Positions 1-13,068 of a stretch of DNA of 64,000 bases are shown here, in pieces. The notes below the pieces were generated by a model. It was not told where the DNA came from, did not search any database, and was given only the letters and a program-made list of their open reading frames with translations. The stretch covers positions 33,436,260 through 33,500,259 of the forward strand of contig NC_034411.1 of the NCBI RefSeq assembly GCF_002078875.1, given 5' to 3'. Within the stretch, counting starts at the first letter, position 1. The number at the start of each line of letters is the position of its first letter. The translations under genes and the position numbers were made by a program. The DNA comes from Numida meleagris (Eukaryota > Chordata > Aves > Galliformes > Numididae).

Positions 1-2929
1 TGAACAGGAAGAGATTATGACAATAAGGAAATACAACTCTATATTTTTAATGCCCTGGGAAGGCAATTATTATCCTTCTTCCTATGGAGCTTCAAGGCAA
101 AAAATGTGAGCATCCCATCACCACCAAAAAAAGTTATATAACCAAAATTCCACAAATCCGGAGCTAGGGGATGACAGGTTGCCTGCATTAACTCTAAAAT
201 ATTTCATAAAAGCATGCCAGAAAAAAGATCTGCTGCAGTTTTAATTCTGTTCCCTCAGCCATAGATAAATGTAATGATACAGCACCGCAAATTAAATATT
301 CTAATGTAAATCAGGTCCATTTCTGAAAGTCACAGTGACCTAAGCAGACACCCAGAATAAAAGCTTGCCAAAGTTCTCTCAATCAAAGGACAAGTCTAAT
401 AGTTCTCACAGTACACAGAACTATACAAATAGAATTTCTCCATCTTCTATATAAATGCGCACAACTTGAAATGAATTCCTCTGAAGAAGATGAGGTAGCT
501 AGCAGTTGTATAAGAAACTAATGGGAATTTTAATAAGGTAGCAAAAAATCTGTGATGGACACAGCTGTTCAATATCTCTTACATTTCATCCTGAATTTTA
601 AATAATTAATTTTAAAAACCAAACAAACAGTAATTGGGTTTTAATAATTGAGAGAAGACCAGATAAGGAAACAATATCCAGCAAACAGGAAAGGAAATTA
701 AGAAGTGATGGAAATGGTCTTAGAAGTTGCAGATAACTTCAAATCTTGGTTCAATGTATTTAATTTTCTCCTCAGGGAATTCAGACACCCTTGAATCTTA
801 CTCATGTTCTTGCTTTGCTTCTTGTTAAACAAGACTTCAGTGATTTTATGTACTGCTGCAACACTATATTTAGTTTTATGACTTGCAATAGCTAACACTG
901 CAATAGGATGGCCTTGTACTTATTAAGAAGCAGTTCTGCTAATGATGTTCATGATCTGTTTTGTGAGATAAGTAAATTCAAAGATGTGCTCCTAGAGATT
1001 ATACCCACAGCAGCTCTTTGAACAGCACACAAACTTATCACCGCCAGCTTAACCCTTGATGGATGGCTGCACAGAAAGGGGGATCCACATACACACAACA
1101 AGGATGTATGGGCAAATTGTTCATCTGCACTTGTTCTCTGTTTATTAGAGTGTTTGGTGTAGGTGGGCACAGATAGGAGCAAAGATCTTTGGTGTCTAAG
1201 AACACTTAATTTTGTTGCAACATACTTTAAAAATATAGGCTACATTATATACAAGGACCACAAAATAAAAGTCAGTTGTTCGCTTTTTTCATTGCATGGA
1301 GGTGTCAGCACTGAAAGGGTGCTGTGGATTTACAGTGTCCCAGAGCTTTCATATTTCTAAATGTATAAAGAAATTTCAGAGAGGCTTATATGGAGAACTC
1401 ATGAAAGACTTCAAGCAACAACTCCGGATGCTCTTCAAAAAAATTTAATTAAAAAAAGCCTTTGACAAATTTGTAGTGTTTTTCCTACCCCTCACTGTCC
1501 TATACATTTGTTTATTTAAATCAGTCTAGTGTGAGATTCACAGATATGCAGCATGCCTCTGATATAACCAAGCCAGGGGCAGTTGGCTTAGCACAGAAAT
1601 CCTCAGGAATGCATCTGAAACCCCCAGATGAGCACTAAGCCCACAGATAGCATCTCAAAGCTGCTCTCAGGGTCTCCTCTGACCCAGAACGCTCTAAGAC
1701 AGGAGAGTTATATGGTTGAAAGTTTTCCAAGCCCCACAGCATGGCTCAAATTCTAACAAGTCACTCCTGCTTAGAAAAGCTTTAAAAAGATCCAGCAATT
1801 TTTGTTGCTGCTTTACTATAAAGCAAAATACCAAAGTGTTAAATTGACCAACAGTATTCTTCTCAGTCATGAGTTAATAATATGCTGAAAGTCAGCAAGC
1901 TCACTTTAATTTGGATTATGAGTCAACAAGGAAATAGATGTATTGAAACTAAGGTCCCGTAAGACTAATTGGGCCAGGTATTGCTACACCTTATCTCTTA
2001 CAACCTACTGCCCAATTTTTGTTCTTGGAATAGCTGTAGCTCACAAAGCAACATATATCTTGTCCCAAGACATGTTACTACACCCCTGAGCATCAGCAGT
2101 TAGAGATCTGGTCAACAATTGAATTCAAGCCAACTCCGTAATTAAACTGCTTAATCAGCTTCATTGGCAGGTCCCTATTCTTCTCTTCTACTATTACAAA
2201 TCAAGTCGACTGAGATTACTCCTAATTCTTACCGATGTATCTGAGAGAAGTCTCTGGTGAATTCTTGTCAGGGGATGCCCTGAGCAAGATGTTAACCTGA
2301 ACAACACATCTCAGCCACCCAGGAGATGTCCTCCACTGTGCATCAGGACAAAGATGAGATTTATTTCCTTCTCTCTTTGGGGTTAAAAAATAATTAAAAA
2401 AAATAAGCACTGCAACTCACTATTATTTCCTAGAAGAATACACTGCAGTGAGCAATCTACAGTAGTCAAGGACTGAATTAATCTTTGAAAGAAATCTACA
2501 GAGTGTGCTAAATCAAAGAAAAAAAGATCTTGTTTTTGTCATACTAAGGTGGCATTTCTTAGAAACAAAATAATTAAACACTTTAAATAGCACTGATGGC
2601 ATTATAAATCAGGTTTCACATTCCAGTATTAAAGAAAAAATGCTTATGTCTTCAACAGCACTCATTAGGGGGTATTTATAGGTGCTTTTTTTCCTTTTAT
2701 TTATATCCTTAAATAAATTTTCTAGTTTTCATAGTATAATTTGCCTTCAGTTCCCCAAAATTCTACCTCTGGTTATACCACTTGAGAAGCTATTTCATGC
2801 TAGCTTTAAGAAACCTTCCATCTTGAGCATGCTCTGATCTTTTCTGGACAAATATTTTAGAATTTGAATCATTCTTGGCCATTAGAAGTGTTTCTCTTGA
2901 ATAAATGACTGAGAAGTGTGTTAGCCCGC
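1..2929. other. AT-rich unique sequence, no gene seen
   Basis: This stretch is AT-rich and has no open frame longer than 77 codons on either strand. I see no CR1 tail, LTR end or RNA gene in it. A pyrimidine-rich stretch ending in AG on the minus strand near 495 precedes a short open frame, but it has no convincing donor site, so I do not call an exon. It is intronic or intergenic sequence. Confidence 0.6.
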
Positions 2930-3600
2930 TCCTCTCCTTCCTGCGCAGCTTGAGCCGCCAGCTCCACTGCTCTACAAGAGCAAAACCATTCTCCAGCTTC
3001 TGCAGGAGGCCACAGGGCCATGCCACTCCCTGCCCTGCTCCCTGACTGCAGCCACAGAGCAGCAAGCAAAGTCTTCAACAAGTCAGCACTGGCAGCTCTC
3101 TTGTTCACTTCAGTGGGTTTCAGACAGCCAGGTATCACTGACCACAGAACCCACAGGACATAAAGGCTCAGAGGCCCTTTTCCCATGCATCCTTAGGAAG
3201 GCTTGGCAGCAGCGAGGGAGGTAGGCCGCCAAGATCACCACTGGCTGGCTGGCAGTCTTACATGCAGACATATACAATGCTGTTATAACAAGATTACAGG
3301 AGCAAAAGCTTATCCACAGCCACCTTGCATGTGGCTCATAGTCCTCCAGCAGTGCTGGATCATCACCCCCGGCATCTCACCCAGGTTCTATAATGTTCTT
3401 CACTCTACATTGGTGCTGCTTCAGAAGCAATCTGAGCTGCTCTTTCCAGAATCTCACCCCTCCAGCACAGCCAAAGGCAGCACCAGGAGGCACGCTCTCA
3501 CCTGTCCCAGCAAGGCACAGGGTTTGCTCTCATTTCAGAGCCTCAGTCCCTCAGGGGTTTTCAGCCCCTTGCTTCTTGTTTCAGCCCCATTAGTATTTAC
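2930..3600. other. GC-richer block of unknown origin
   Basis: This block is visibly richer in G and C than its flanks. It carries overlapping open frames on both strands: 105 and 91 codons on minus and 159 codons on plus (3203-3682). The translations are rich in Leu, Ser, Cys and Pro, show no domain I recognise, and overlap each other, which is the pattern of chance frames in GC-richer DNA. It may be an old repeat or a decayed regulatory or UTR segment. I cannot assign it. Confidence 0.35.
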
Positions 3601-5604
3601 TATCCAGCACACGTATTATAAACACACAGATATAAAAGAGACAGGTTATCAGTCTGTTTTCTTGACAGGATCTGCCTTTTAAAATCTCTCCTGGTAATAA
3701 GCAGAAGCAACTACTGCTGGAAAGCATTTGGAGAGAAATAGCATCAGCAGCACAGTGTAAATAATTAACTAAACCATTCTTTTAGATTGCATTATGCAGA
3801 GAGGAATAAATCATCAGACAAGCGTTTAATATTTCATGAAAGTTATCATAAAGTTGGAGAATCAAGTGTCCTTCTACATCATTTCAGAGCGCAGACGAGT
3901 CATCAATACATTAAAGACCTGCATCTTATACCCTTGGCAGCACTGACAGAGATGGATTCACTGAGTTTTCTGCATCCAGTAAGATTTCTAGATGGCTCAC
4001 AATCAGAATTTCTTGCGCTGGGGAGGAGAGAAGAACAGGGCCTTTTAATGGGCTTTTGAATTGAGTAGACAGAAATCGAGGCATACAGCACTGCTAGCTA
4101 TTCCTGAAAACACCAGCTCACTGAGCTGGTAAAGAGCATTTGTGATGCTGAATGAGTACTTAAACAAAATATATTACCTAACCCCTCAAGTGATACTTAT
4201 TAGCAATAAATCTATCCTCTAGAAAAAGAAACAAAGCAAAAAAAGAAAACAACCCAACTCCCTATTTATAGTGTTACCAATGAATATTTAGTACAGTTTC
4301 TTCAGAACTGAAAATTAGAAAACATGGAGCTCATCCAGCCATGTAACATACTCTCCAAATCATTTAACATTAGTTTTTTTTTCAGGAAGAAAGGATTTTG
4401 TAAGTGTCTTGGGACATTTGCTAATGATACAATTTCTCTTAAGAACCTCATCAATTCTCAGTATTACTATCAGCTTTCCCAGACAAAATAATTTTTCAAC
4501 ACAGAGCTTGCCTGGAAATGGAAAGGTATAAGTATTTTGCTATTTTTCAGTTTTATATTTAATTTTACCTATTTCAAAATACATACATTTCCTAATTCCC
4601 CTTGTAACTTTTGCTCATTATCAAAAGCAAATCTACCCAAGCCCAAGAATTTTCTAGCATTTACTGCCAAGCTTTTTGCTCCAACCTTTAGCTGATGTTT
4701 TTCATCCTATACTGAAATCTCAGGTTTTCCTCAGGCTTGTTAAAGCTAAAAGTACTGCAGTATCTGGAGGGGAAAGTAAATAAATAAATAAAATAAATAC
4801 AGGAAGGATTAGAGCATCCTGATTTTTGTGCTTTGCTGTAGGTATAGAGTAGAAGTTATTTGGGGCTTTCTATCTGAATTGATATTGCTGTGTGCACAGG
4901 AGCACCTTGTGCACACCTTCAATTCCTAATATCCACCCTACACTGAAGAGCGAGTTTGAAGAATTGGAGCTCTAAGGAGTCACAGTTCTATAAAAATGAG
5001 AGTTTTTTGCTGGCAGAACCTCTCCACGAAACTAAGATGTGATCAGAACATTGCATTTCTAGTCTTATGACAATATTTTAACTTTAATGACAACACATGC
5101 TAAGGCCATTATTGTGGTTTTTTTATTCCACTGCTAGATCAAGATAAAGTGAATTGTGAAAGTTCTCACATGAATATAGATGTTCTTTAAAGAGCAATGG
5201 AAAATTGAAGATTGCCTTCAAAGTAAAAGTTTTGGTTCTACTTATCATAAATCCTCTAGAAATAAGATGGTTGGAGAACTTGCAGAATTGTGCAGTAAGC
5301 AGAATAATAAGCTCTAAAAAGATAAAACACGAAATAGAGTTATTAGGAAAAGTCACTTTAAACACACTTAACAGTATGCATGCCTCTACGTAATAAACAT
5401 ACAGATCCCCAGCCTAAACCCTAGCACCCACAGCCCAAACAATCAAATTTTCTCTTAAAAGCAAGTCCAACCCTTCACAGAAACTCCAGCAGCTGTACAG
5501 AATCAGAGTCCTACAAATGTTGTATAAAATACAGGATCTGAGTTCAAAACTGAGTAGAAATACACAAGATTTCCCAGGAAATTTGACAAAACTGAAAATC
5601 TCAC
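3601..5604. other. AT-rich unique sequence with a short AAAT repeat
   Basis: No gene is recognised. It holds a short (AAAT)n run at 4777-4799 and otherwise unique AT-rich sequence. Short open frames here are no longer than 90 codons and overlap on opposite strands. Confidence 0.55.
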
Positions 5605-5698
5605 CTTAAAATAAGTAAGTCCGGGAATATTTGAGGATGGATTCTTTGTCAGTTCAGCAATGCACTTCCTCACAGCTGGAGCCATGGAGCCCTGGGTT
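5605..5698 (-). CDS. Possible short coding exon (unidentified)
   Basis: On the minus strand a pyrimidine-rich stretch ending in CTCAG at 5699 is followed by a 94-base segment. That segment ends in AAG before a GTGAGA donor-like intron start at 5604. An ATG at 5685 opens a 27-codon frame running to the donor in phase 0; its translation begins MAPAVRKCIAELTKNP. If real, it would be a first coding exon or an internal exon. The donor matches the consensus well and the acceptor is fair. I recognise no protein family and found no matching next exon with certainty. A chance combination of sites is quite possible. Confidence 0.22.
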
Positions 5699-8600
5699 CT
5701 GAGCCAGGAAGGGCCTCCAACTCAGCTCCATAGTGGAAAGGTGTTTGACTGCATCTTTGTTCCAGTTTTGCTTGGATCCATCAATTTTCAAAATACAATT
5801 CTGATACTGAGAACAGGTTTGATGTACACATTTATCCAAGTTAGCACCATGATAAACAGACAAAGCTTTATATCCGCACTGACGTATACTTAGATATGCA
5901 CACACAAACTACTTGGTTGCCTCTCCTCTTTCCTCTGGACCAGCCATATTGCTCTCCACCATCTACTGTTGGATGGCCTATGCAGTACTAACATCCAAAT
6001 ATTACATCTGCAATTTATTATAAAGCCCAGCTGCATCAGTTGTACTGGGAGGAGAATAGATTCCTTTTTCTCTTCCCAATTTAGACACAAGCAGACAACC
6101 AGGCACAGCCTAGCCCACAGCACACATTGTGCTTTACCTCAGCTAATGGGCTACAGCTAGTGCCTTGTGCATTCTGTAATAGGGCCAGGTGCATCCAAAC
6201 AAAAATCACTTTGGTCTCTATTGCTGTTATTTTAACCATACTTGTTATTCTCACTTCTCTTGAAGCCAATTAGTCAAAATTCCATCAGTTTATTCTAAGT
6301 CTAGTCAATCTCTGGTACGCTATTATCAAAATATACGCAATCAATATCCTTGAAAGTTTTGTTTATTTAGTCTGCAAGGGGCTCAAACCACCTAACATCA
6401 AATCCAGTAGCTTGGTAACAAATTAATCATCATCTTCACACAGCATCCAGCATAGCGCTGCACTATTACCCTGCCCTATGTTAGTGAGAAGGACAGAAAT
6501 CCACATGACCACATAATGAAACACCAGTGAGATACAAGGCACTGTGCACATTAGTTGGCATTATTCTTCAGAAAGCACGTGTGTTCAGTTGTCTTCCAAA
6601 CAAAGGAGCAGGACTGTTGTGTCTGATGTGCTATCCTAAGAAACTGTTTAAGTCTAACAGCAAATTTGAGATTCAAATAGGCAAGCAAGAAACTGGGCAG
6701 TTTCCCAGAAATGTCTCTGAAGGCAATCTATCCTTCTTAGCAACTAGTTAGCAACCAAGAGATAATGACGGTGGATCAAGGAATTAGATAATAAAACATA
6801 AGTCTAATCAGAAACACTACTGCCAACATTTTACTATCAGAGGGCTCACTGGAAAAAATAAAGGCATACTGATATTCATTTTGCTAAAAATTAATTGCAA
6901 GTATAGAAAGAAGTTTAGAGACATGACAAAGATAGAAGAATCCAGACTCCTGAAATCCTGCCAAGGAACAGGAAGGAAAAATAACTGTTTGGTAACTTTA
7001 GTGGCTTGCCTGAATTTGAACTAGTGAAATCCCCCAGCAATATACTTTGCACATGTGGACATTGTGTAATATCTCACCCATCTGAAAGAGTTGGGCAGAA
7101 TTCATATTTAGTTCAAGCAAGCATAGTTCTCCTAAATATAGTAGATTTCATGCTTGCCTGTACTAGTGACAAATCCAGGTGCTTCCCACACGCTGCCTAG
7201 GAAAGATGTGTTATTGTTTACATTCTGAACCATTAGGTCTCTCACACTATTCAAGTTTTGTACACAGCTAGCAGTGCAGACTCACAGAAACATTATTTGA
7301 GCCACTTAATCCAGTACAGAATACTGAAGATGACAGTGCATTTCCTCCCTCCGTTTATGCAGGTCACATAACACCTATACTACAGAGGTATTCCATATTA
7401 TGCTGTTATGCTGTATTACTCCAAATACTGCACTAGCAGTCCAGAAATTCTGACACTAAGTTCACACAGGATAAACAAGAGACTTCTAGGCAGACTACCC
7501 AAGACAAAGTAAATTCCAAAGCAGTTTGAAATACTTGTGGCAAAATTCAAGAGGTATCTAACCAGTCTTATGACAGAAGAATTTGTCAGGTTCTACCTAA
7601 TTTTTTTCTCTTGTCATACCAACAACCTTTGAAAGATCCAGAGGCTTTCTTTGTAGTTTTCCTTCACTGCTCCTTCCTCCCATGTGAAAAACAGTAAGAG
7701 AAGTTTATGACAATGAAAAATTAATGTTACATGATCAAACACATTGAGTTCAGGGAATTCTAGATGTAAGGTTAACAGCTTTCACTGTTCATAACATAAT
7801 GTGACCACAAAAACTGACAGATCCAATAGACTTCACTGTTTTCTCATACAAAGTTATACACTTTCAAGGAACTTCACCACATATTTATTCGCTATTCACA
7901 TATTTTTTCAGGTTGTTCAATAAGAGCTACTACAAAACTCAAGTTTCACTTTTGGCCTTTCAGTGCATTGTTATCTTAACTTACAGTTTGCTGTTAGCTT
8001 CATCTTAAAAGAGGTGCTGCCATAATGTTTAATTCAGTTTATTATATACAACCTGACTTATAGGATATTTGCATCCCTTTGGGTACTAAATACTATACAT
8101 TTAAATAAATAAAAATAAAAAATACAGCTCAGCCAAAATTCTTTCATTTATATATCCACTAAAAACAAGAGTCAGCCTTCTGGTATGTTAATATTTCTTC
8201 TGGACCTTGGATAACATAGTGTTCATTCACATTTCTAAATTATCGAATAATATGTCGATAGTAAACTATTTCATTCAGCTTCCAAAAACCATGGAAAAAT
8301 AATATTGGCTAGGTAAGTGCTGTCACTATTACAAGCACATATAAGACATGAGATTAGTCAGCTATCAAACTGTACTATCAAAGGTTTGTGTAAGGTAACT
8401 TGGTAACTAAGAAGTGTTACAAAGGCAAGATATTTTTCAAAGACAAACCCTTTCCCGAGATTAGACAGTCAGAAGAAAAAGGGTTTGTGGAACCCACACC
8501 ACTTGTATCTGCTTAGTTGGTTGGTTGGTCTTATGTTCTTCTAGGTTTTCTCTTCAACCAGCTTTGCTATGTCAAAATTTGTTCAAATGAGCACAGATTT

Positions 8601-8879
8601 GCAACTACTCTTGGTTCTTTGCTCTCCAGTACCACTAGTTCAGGAATATGACACCTACCTGCATAGGTAGGCAAATTATTCTGCTCATACCAAATAATCC
8701 CATTTCCTTTTTATTATCTATACTTATTAGCTATATTGATTTTTCTAGAAAACATACCTTTCTCATATTTACCACACATCTTGCAAGGCTCTACAGGTAC
8801 CTCAGCCTTTTTGCTGTACTACCCCTTGTATTTGCAAAAATTTCCATATTTATCATCTCTTTTTTTTTTTTTTAAATAA
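5699..8879. other. AT-rich unique sequence, no gene seen
   Basis: I see no recognisable repeat or gene. Open frames reach 83 codons and overlap each other on opposite strands (5654-5905, 5890-6123, 5969-6160), which argues against coding. A run of T residues lies at 8860-8873. Confidence 0.55.
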
Positions 8880-9010
8880 GCTGCTTACAGATCATTAATA
8901 AAGACATTAAGGAAAATGCACTTCATACCTATCGCTGTAGTGCTGTTGGACGTCTCTCCACAACCCATTGCTTTTCCATTTTTCACTTTTGTAAAGATTC
9001 TACTTCTGCA
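8880..9010 (-). mobile_element. Faint relic of an old CR1-like LINE
   Basis: The words around 8888-8910 (GATCATTAATAAAGACATTA) resemble the minus-strand text of an old avian CR1-type LINE coding region. In that text, phrases about a neighbouring short open interval and an ACAACCC-type word follow at similar spacing. The similarity is short and diverged, and I am comparing with remembered consensus wording, so this is tentative. No open frame remains. Confidence 0.3.
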
Positions 9011-12000
9011 CAAACTGAATTGGAGTTGGGTCCCTAGCAAAAACACAGACCTTCATTTGCAATGAGCCAGTTTGACTACAGGGTGTTTCATCTGAGCCAC
9101 CATAACAATTCAACTTTAGTAAGAATATATGTTAGAGATTAAATTAAGTGTTGAATCAACTGTGCTTGATTAAAGTTACTCTGAAGTGTTTCAGGAACTG
9201 TCAAGGACAATCAGAGCTGCTGAGGACTTTCATTAGCTCATGGAAATTCACTGAGACCCCTTAAGTTTAAAGTTTAGAGAACTGAAGGAAGAGCAGAGAG
9301 AAAAAAGGAAATCCCAATATCATTATTTATTCTGGAAAATACTTAGGAACAACTAACAAAACAATTTTTTTCTTTACAAAAACTTCAGCTTATAAACTTC
9401 AAAGAGAATTTACCAAAAGCATTCAGATTTCTTCTGGTATGTGAGAACAGTGAGAGCTTATAAATGAGTAAGCACATGAGAGTTATTGCAGTGGCTTTTC
9501 TTGCATATAAAGCATAAGCATTAGAACACAGAGCAGAATAAAGATTTGTAAGTAGAACAAAAAACGAAGTACTACCAGTTTTGGGGCAGCATACATTAAG
9601 AAAATTTTAATCAGATCAGATGTGAATCTGTAAGACAGTTGGAAGAAGGATCAGAAACCTAGATGTGAACTGCATAAAAAGTCTAAACAAATTTAGTATT
9701 TTCTATCTTAAAAAAAACCACACACACATACAAAAAGGAAGAGAAAGAAACCTGCAAGAAGAACAGTATATAATTTCTTATCTAAATTATAGGTAAGTTT
9801 AAAAGTAAGGAAATATTTTTTTCAAACAGTAGAAACACAAAGCACTAGAAGAAAGTTTCTGATGGCCAAATAATGTTCCACAACTGACTAATAAGAGTAC
9901 AGTCTCATCAGAACACCAGAGATGCACCGGCTGAGAACAGCCGAAGTAACAGACATCTCTTTCAGGAACTGTTCATCCCCACATCCTAACATGCCAAATA
10001 TTTTCAAGTAAGCTCCATCCAGAGTGGTTGCCCATCACATGATTTGAAAGCTAAAAGTTTTTGCTTCCGTAGCATGGAAAGAAAGGATGAGTAGCAATGA
10101 GCCCAAGAGGGACAATCTACACCTGCAATAATACCGAAGATGTCAAAATGTATAGTGTGAGAAGATCTGCAAGAAGGCCCTAAGACAAGTTCTTCAGGTA
10201 CCCTGAATTAACTAATAGTAAGAACACTTTAAAGCTGTGCAACAAGTACATGCATCTCTAACACTTTTGGTTTTCAGCGTGGACATTGCTACAATTGCAT
10301 TGGCCCTGTTCCTTTTAGAAGTCCATGTGAAAGAACACATGAGAATTAATACTTTACAAAAAAATTGTAGGTTCATTCTTCTTGTGGCTCATAAATGAAG
10401 TACTGAATTTTAGCAGCATACTATACCCCCAGACAGGCAACACACCATACTTGTCTCTTAAGACTGTTATTTGACAGGCAGCTATATCCTATGGCCTTGA
10501 TATACTAACCGTATTGCTTTTTCCAATTAAAGATGGAGATAAATTATTTACAAAGGCACCTGACAGCTAACAAATAACAGATTATTTTAATATTTGAACT
10601 TTTACATTCATTTCAGTCAGTTATGTGTTGCATGCATACAGCCAGTCTTACTGAAATCAATATGACATGTTAAATAAAGGAACTTTAGACGTAGCTACCA
10701 GATAACTTGCTACAAACTTCTAGGATTTCTAATTAAGTAGTAAACATTTGCTGAGTTTCAGAAAGCTATATAATCAGTCTCATTTAAACCACAGCCATTA
10801 AAAATTAATCCATCGTGGACTGACCTGGCTGCAAATATGCTTTTCCACATACTAGTTAAACTAAGTTGAGAGCTTATGGTGAGCAAGGCACTGAAAGCAC
10901 AGAGAACTGCTAATCTCTCAATCCTTATAAAGAGTCACCAAATTTCATTAAGTGACTGCTACCCTGAAACTATTTAAGATGATAACACAAGTGTTATTCC
11001 AATAACATTCCTTACCAGGAAACACATGCCATTGACATCATCACAAAGCAGTATGAGGTAATTGAGCACCTAGGCAGCGGAGAGGAGGAGTAGAAGAACC
11101 TGGCACCTCAGGGCAGGGGTTTTTCTCAACTATTCCCCATCTCAGGCCAAACAACAGCACAAACCAGTCCCTAAGCATCCCCCCTTTTATCCCTGGCTAT
11201 TACATGCAAAATGCACTTGAAAAGAGATCCACAGCAACATCAGAAGGATAATCATGCCATGTTTTTATAAAGTAGTTCATACTACAAGCACCTAAACTTT
11301 CTCAACCTGCAGCCTCTCCATGGGGAGAAGTGCTCAGCAGCACAGCGTCCATGAAGCCAGCATGCCTTTAGCAGTAAAAGCATCCCAGAGCACCTGTTGA
11401 AGGCTCACACTGGAGAGATCAGAGCTTGTGAAATTGCATTCACATCCAGCTTGGTCCACTGGCTAATGGGGAGGGCAAGCAATGTCTCAACTTGTCTTCC
11501 ATGCAGTTTGTAATTAACCATTATCCAGATTCAAGGGAAGATGTCACGCTTTCCATTGTCTCCTCTCCACTATGCAAAGAAAAGAGCAAAGGAAGACTGT
11601 TCCCATCTCCCTGTAGACATCACCAAGTCAAGCCTAGCAAATACGTTAGATTTCCCTTCAGCAAGCATGCCCAGAGGAGTTTGTCAGTCCTCTGACACAG
11701 AACTGAGCTGTTCACTTCTTTGGTTCAACATGAATCAATAAGCTCATGAAACTCAGATGTGACACTTGCCAGAAAAAAACATTCTATTTCAACAGCATGC
11801 AAAGTAATGTTACAGCTTTTAACCAACTATTACTTAAGGTTTTCAGCAGTATACTTTTCTATCTCACTGTAAAAGGAATATGAGACTCACTTCAGCTTCT
11901 TCCTTCACCCATTTTTCTACCATATAAGATATTTAAAATGACTGAGATAAGCAAAACTCTTCACAGGTATGAAGAGCTCTCTACCAGCCTCAAAGAACAC

Positions 12001-12968
12001 ATGAGCACAAAGAGGACAGATGGCAATGATAATGTTAATGATAAGTCTCTGCTCTGAGGTCTGTATTTTCCAAAGCCACAGCAACTCAGCTATACTCTTG
12101 GGCCACCATGGCCAGTACACTCTATTTCAAAGCAGTGACTGACCTTGCACAAGCAGGTTTTACACGTCACCCCAGTCTAATTGAGTAGTAATACTAGAAC
12201 TTATTTGTATCTTTTACATGTAAACAAATAACATGGTTAAAATTTTTTTACAGCATAAATGGAAATTGCAACAAACTGAGCTACCCAAGGTCTTCAAGAC
12301 TAAACCAAACTGAATATTAACAGTTAAGCCGAAAATAAAATTATTCAGAATTAGAACTAAAAATCTGCTTGATTTTGGTAGTTAAATATTTTCACAAGTT
12401 AAAAAAAAAAAGCATTTGTCACAATTACTAAACTGGAAGCCCCACTGCTATTGAAAAATTGTCCTGCTTCAAGAGCTTGAAAACAGACTTATGACAAAAA
12501 TGTCAAGAGAAATTTAAGAATTACATAATACTAACACCTACAATCATAAATGGAATTCTACAGCTTTATCACAAGTCATTTCATGGGGAACAGCTTTCAA
12601 ATATATATGTATTGATTTCATGTTTAGAGGCAAATATGGAAAAGATTAAAATGCAGATAGAGTGGTTGTATTAAATGCAAAGGATGCCAAAACAAGATGT
12701 GAAAAATCTCTGAACAGAGTGAAGCTGGAGTGATTCAAACTGCTCTGCAGTACAAGTACTCTGCATGCTTTATTCTGCAGAAAGTTCAGTTGATTTCTTT
12801 TCTTACACATCGAGGGAACAGAGGAAAAAGATTGTTAATCTCTCAGGGTATTCTTACTTCTGCTCACTATTCTAAACTCTACATGTCAACCTAATCTGAA
12901 TCATTAATGATCGGGAAAATGATTGCAAAGAACTCTTAGACCATTTCCACACGTGAAATCAATTTGTT
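9011..12968. other. AT-rich unique sequence, no gene seen
   Basis: No repeat end, RNA gene or convincing exon was seen. The longest open frames are about 67 codons, and two of them (11492-11695 and 11541-11741) overlap in different frames on the same strand, as expected for chance frames. Confidence 0.55.
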
Positions 12969-13068
12969 ATAGAATCACAGAATAGCTTAGGTTGGAGGGG
13001 ACCTTAAAGACCATAAAGTGTCAACCCCCCTGCTGTGGGCAGGGTTGCCACCCACCAGACCAGGTTCA
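12969..13068 (-). mobile_element. CR1 LINE 3' tail fragment
   Basis: The plus strand reads ATAGAATCACAGAATAGCTT and then a GGTTGGAGGGGACCTTAAAGA-like segment, followed by the words for the CR1 3' untranslated region (GGGTTGCCACCCACCAGACC). This is the reverse complement of the avian CR1 3' end, so the element lies on the minus strand. Only about 100 bases remain, consistent with the usual severe 5' truncation of CR1 copies. Confidence 0.85.

Noticed and set aside
3203..3682. 159-codon plus-strand open frame
   Set aside because: It is the longest non-LINE frame besides the CR1 frames, but the translation has no domain, is Ser/Leu/Pro/Cys-rich, overlaps another plus frame and lies in GC-richer DNA where stops are rarer.
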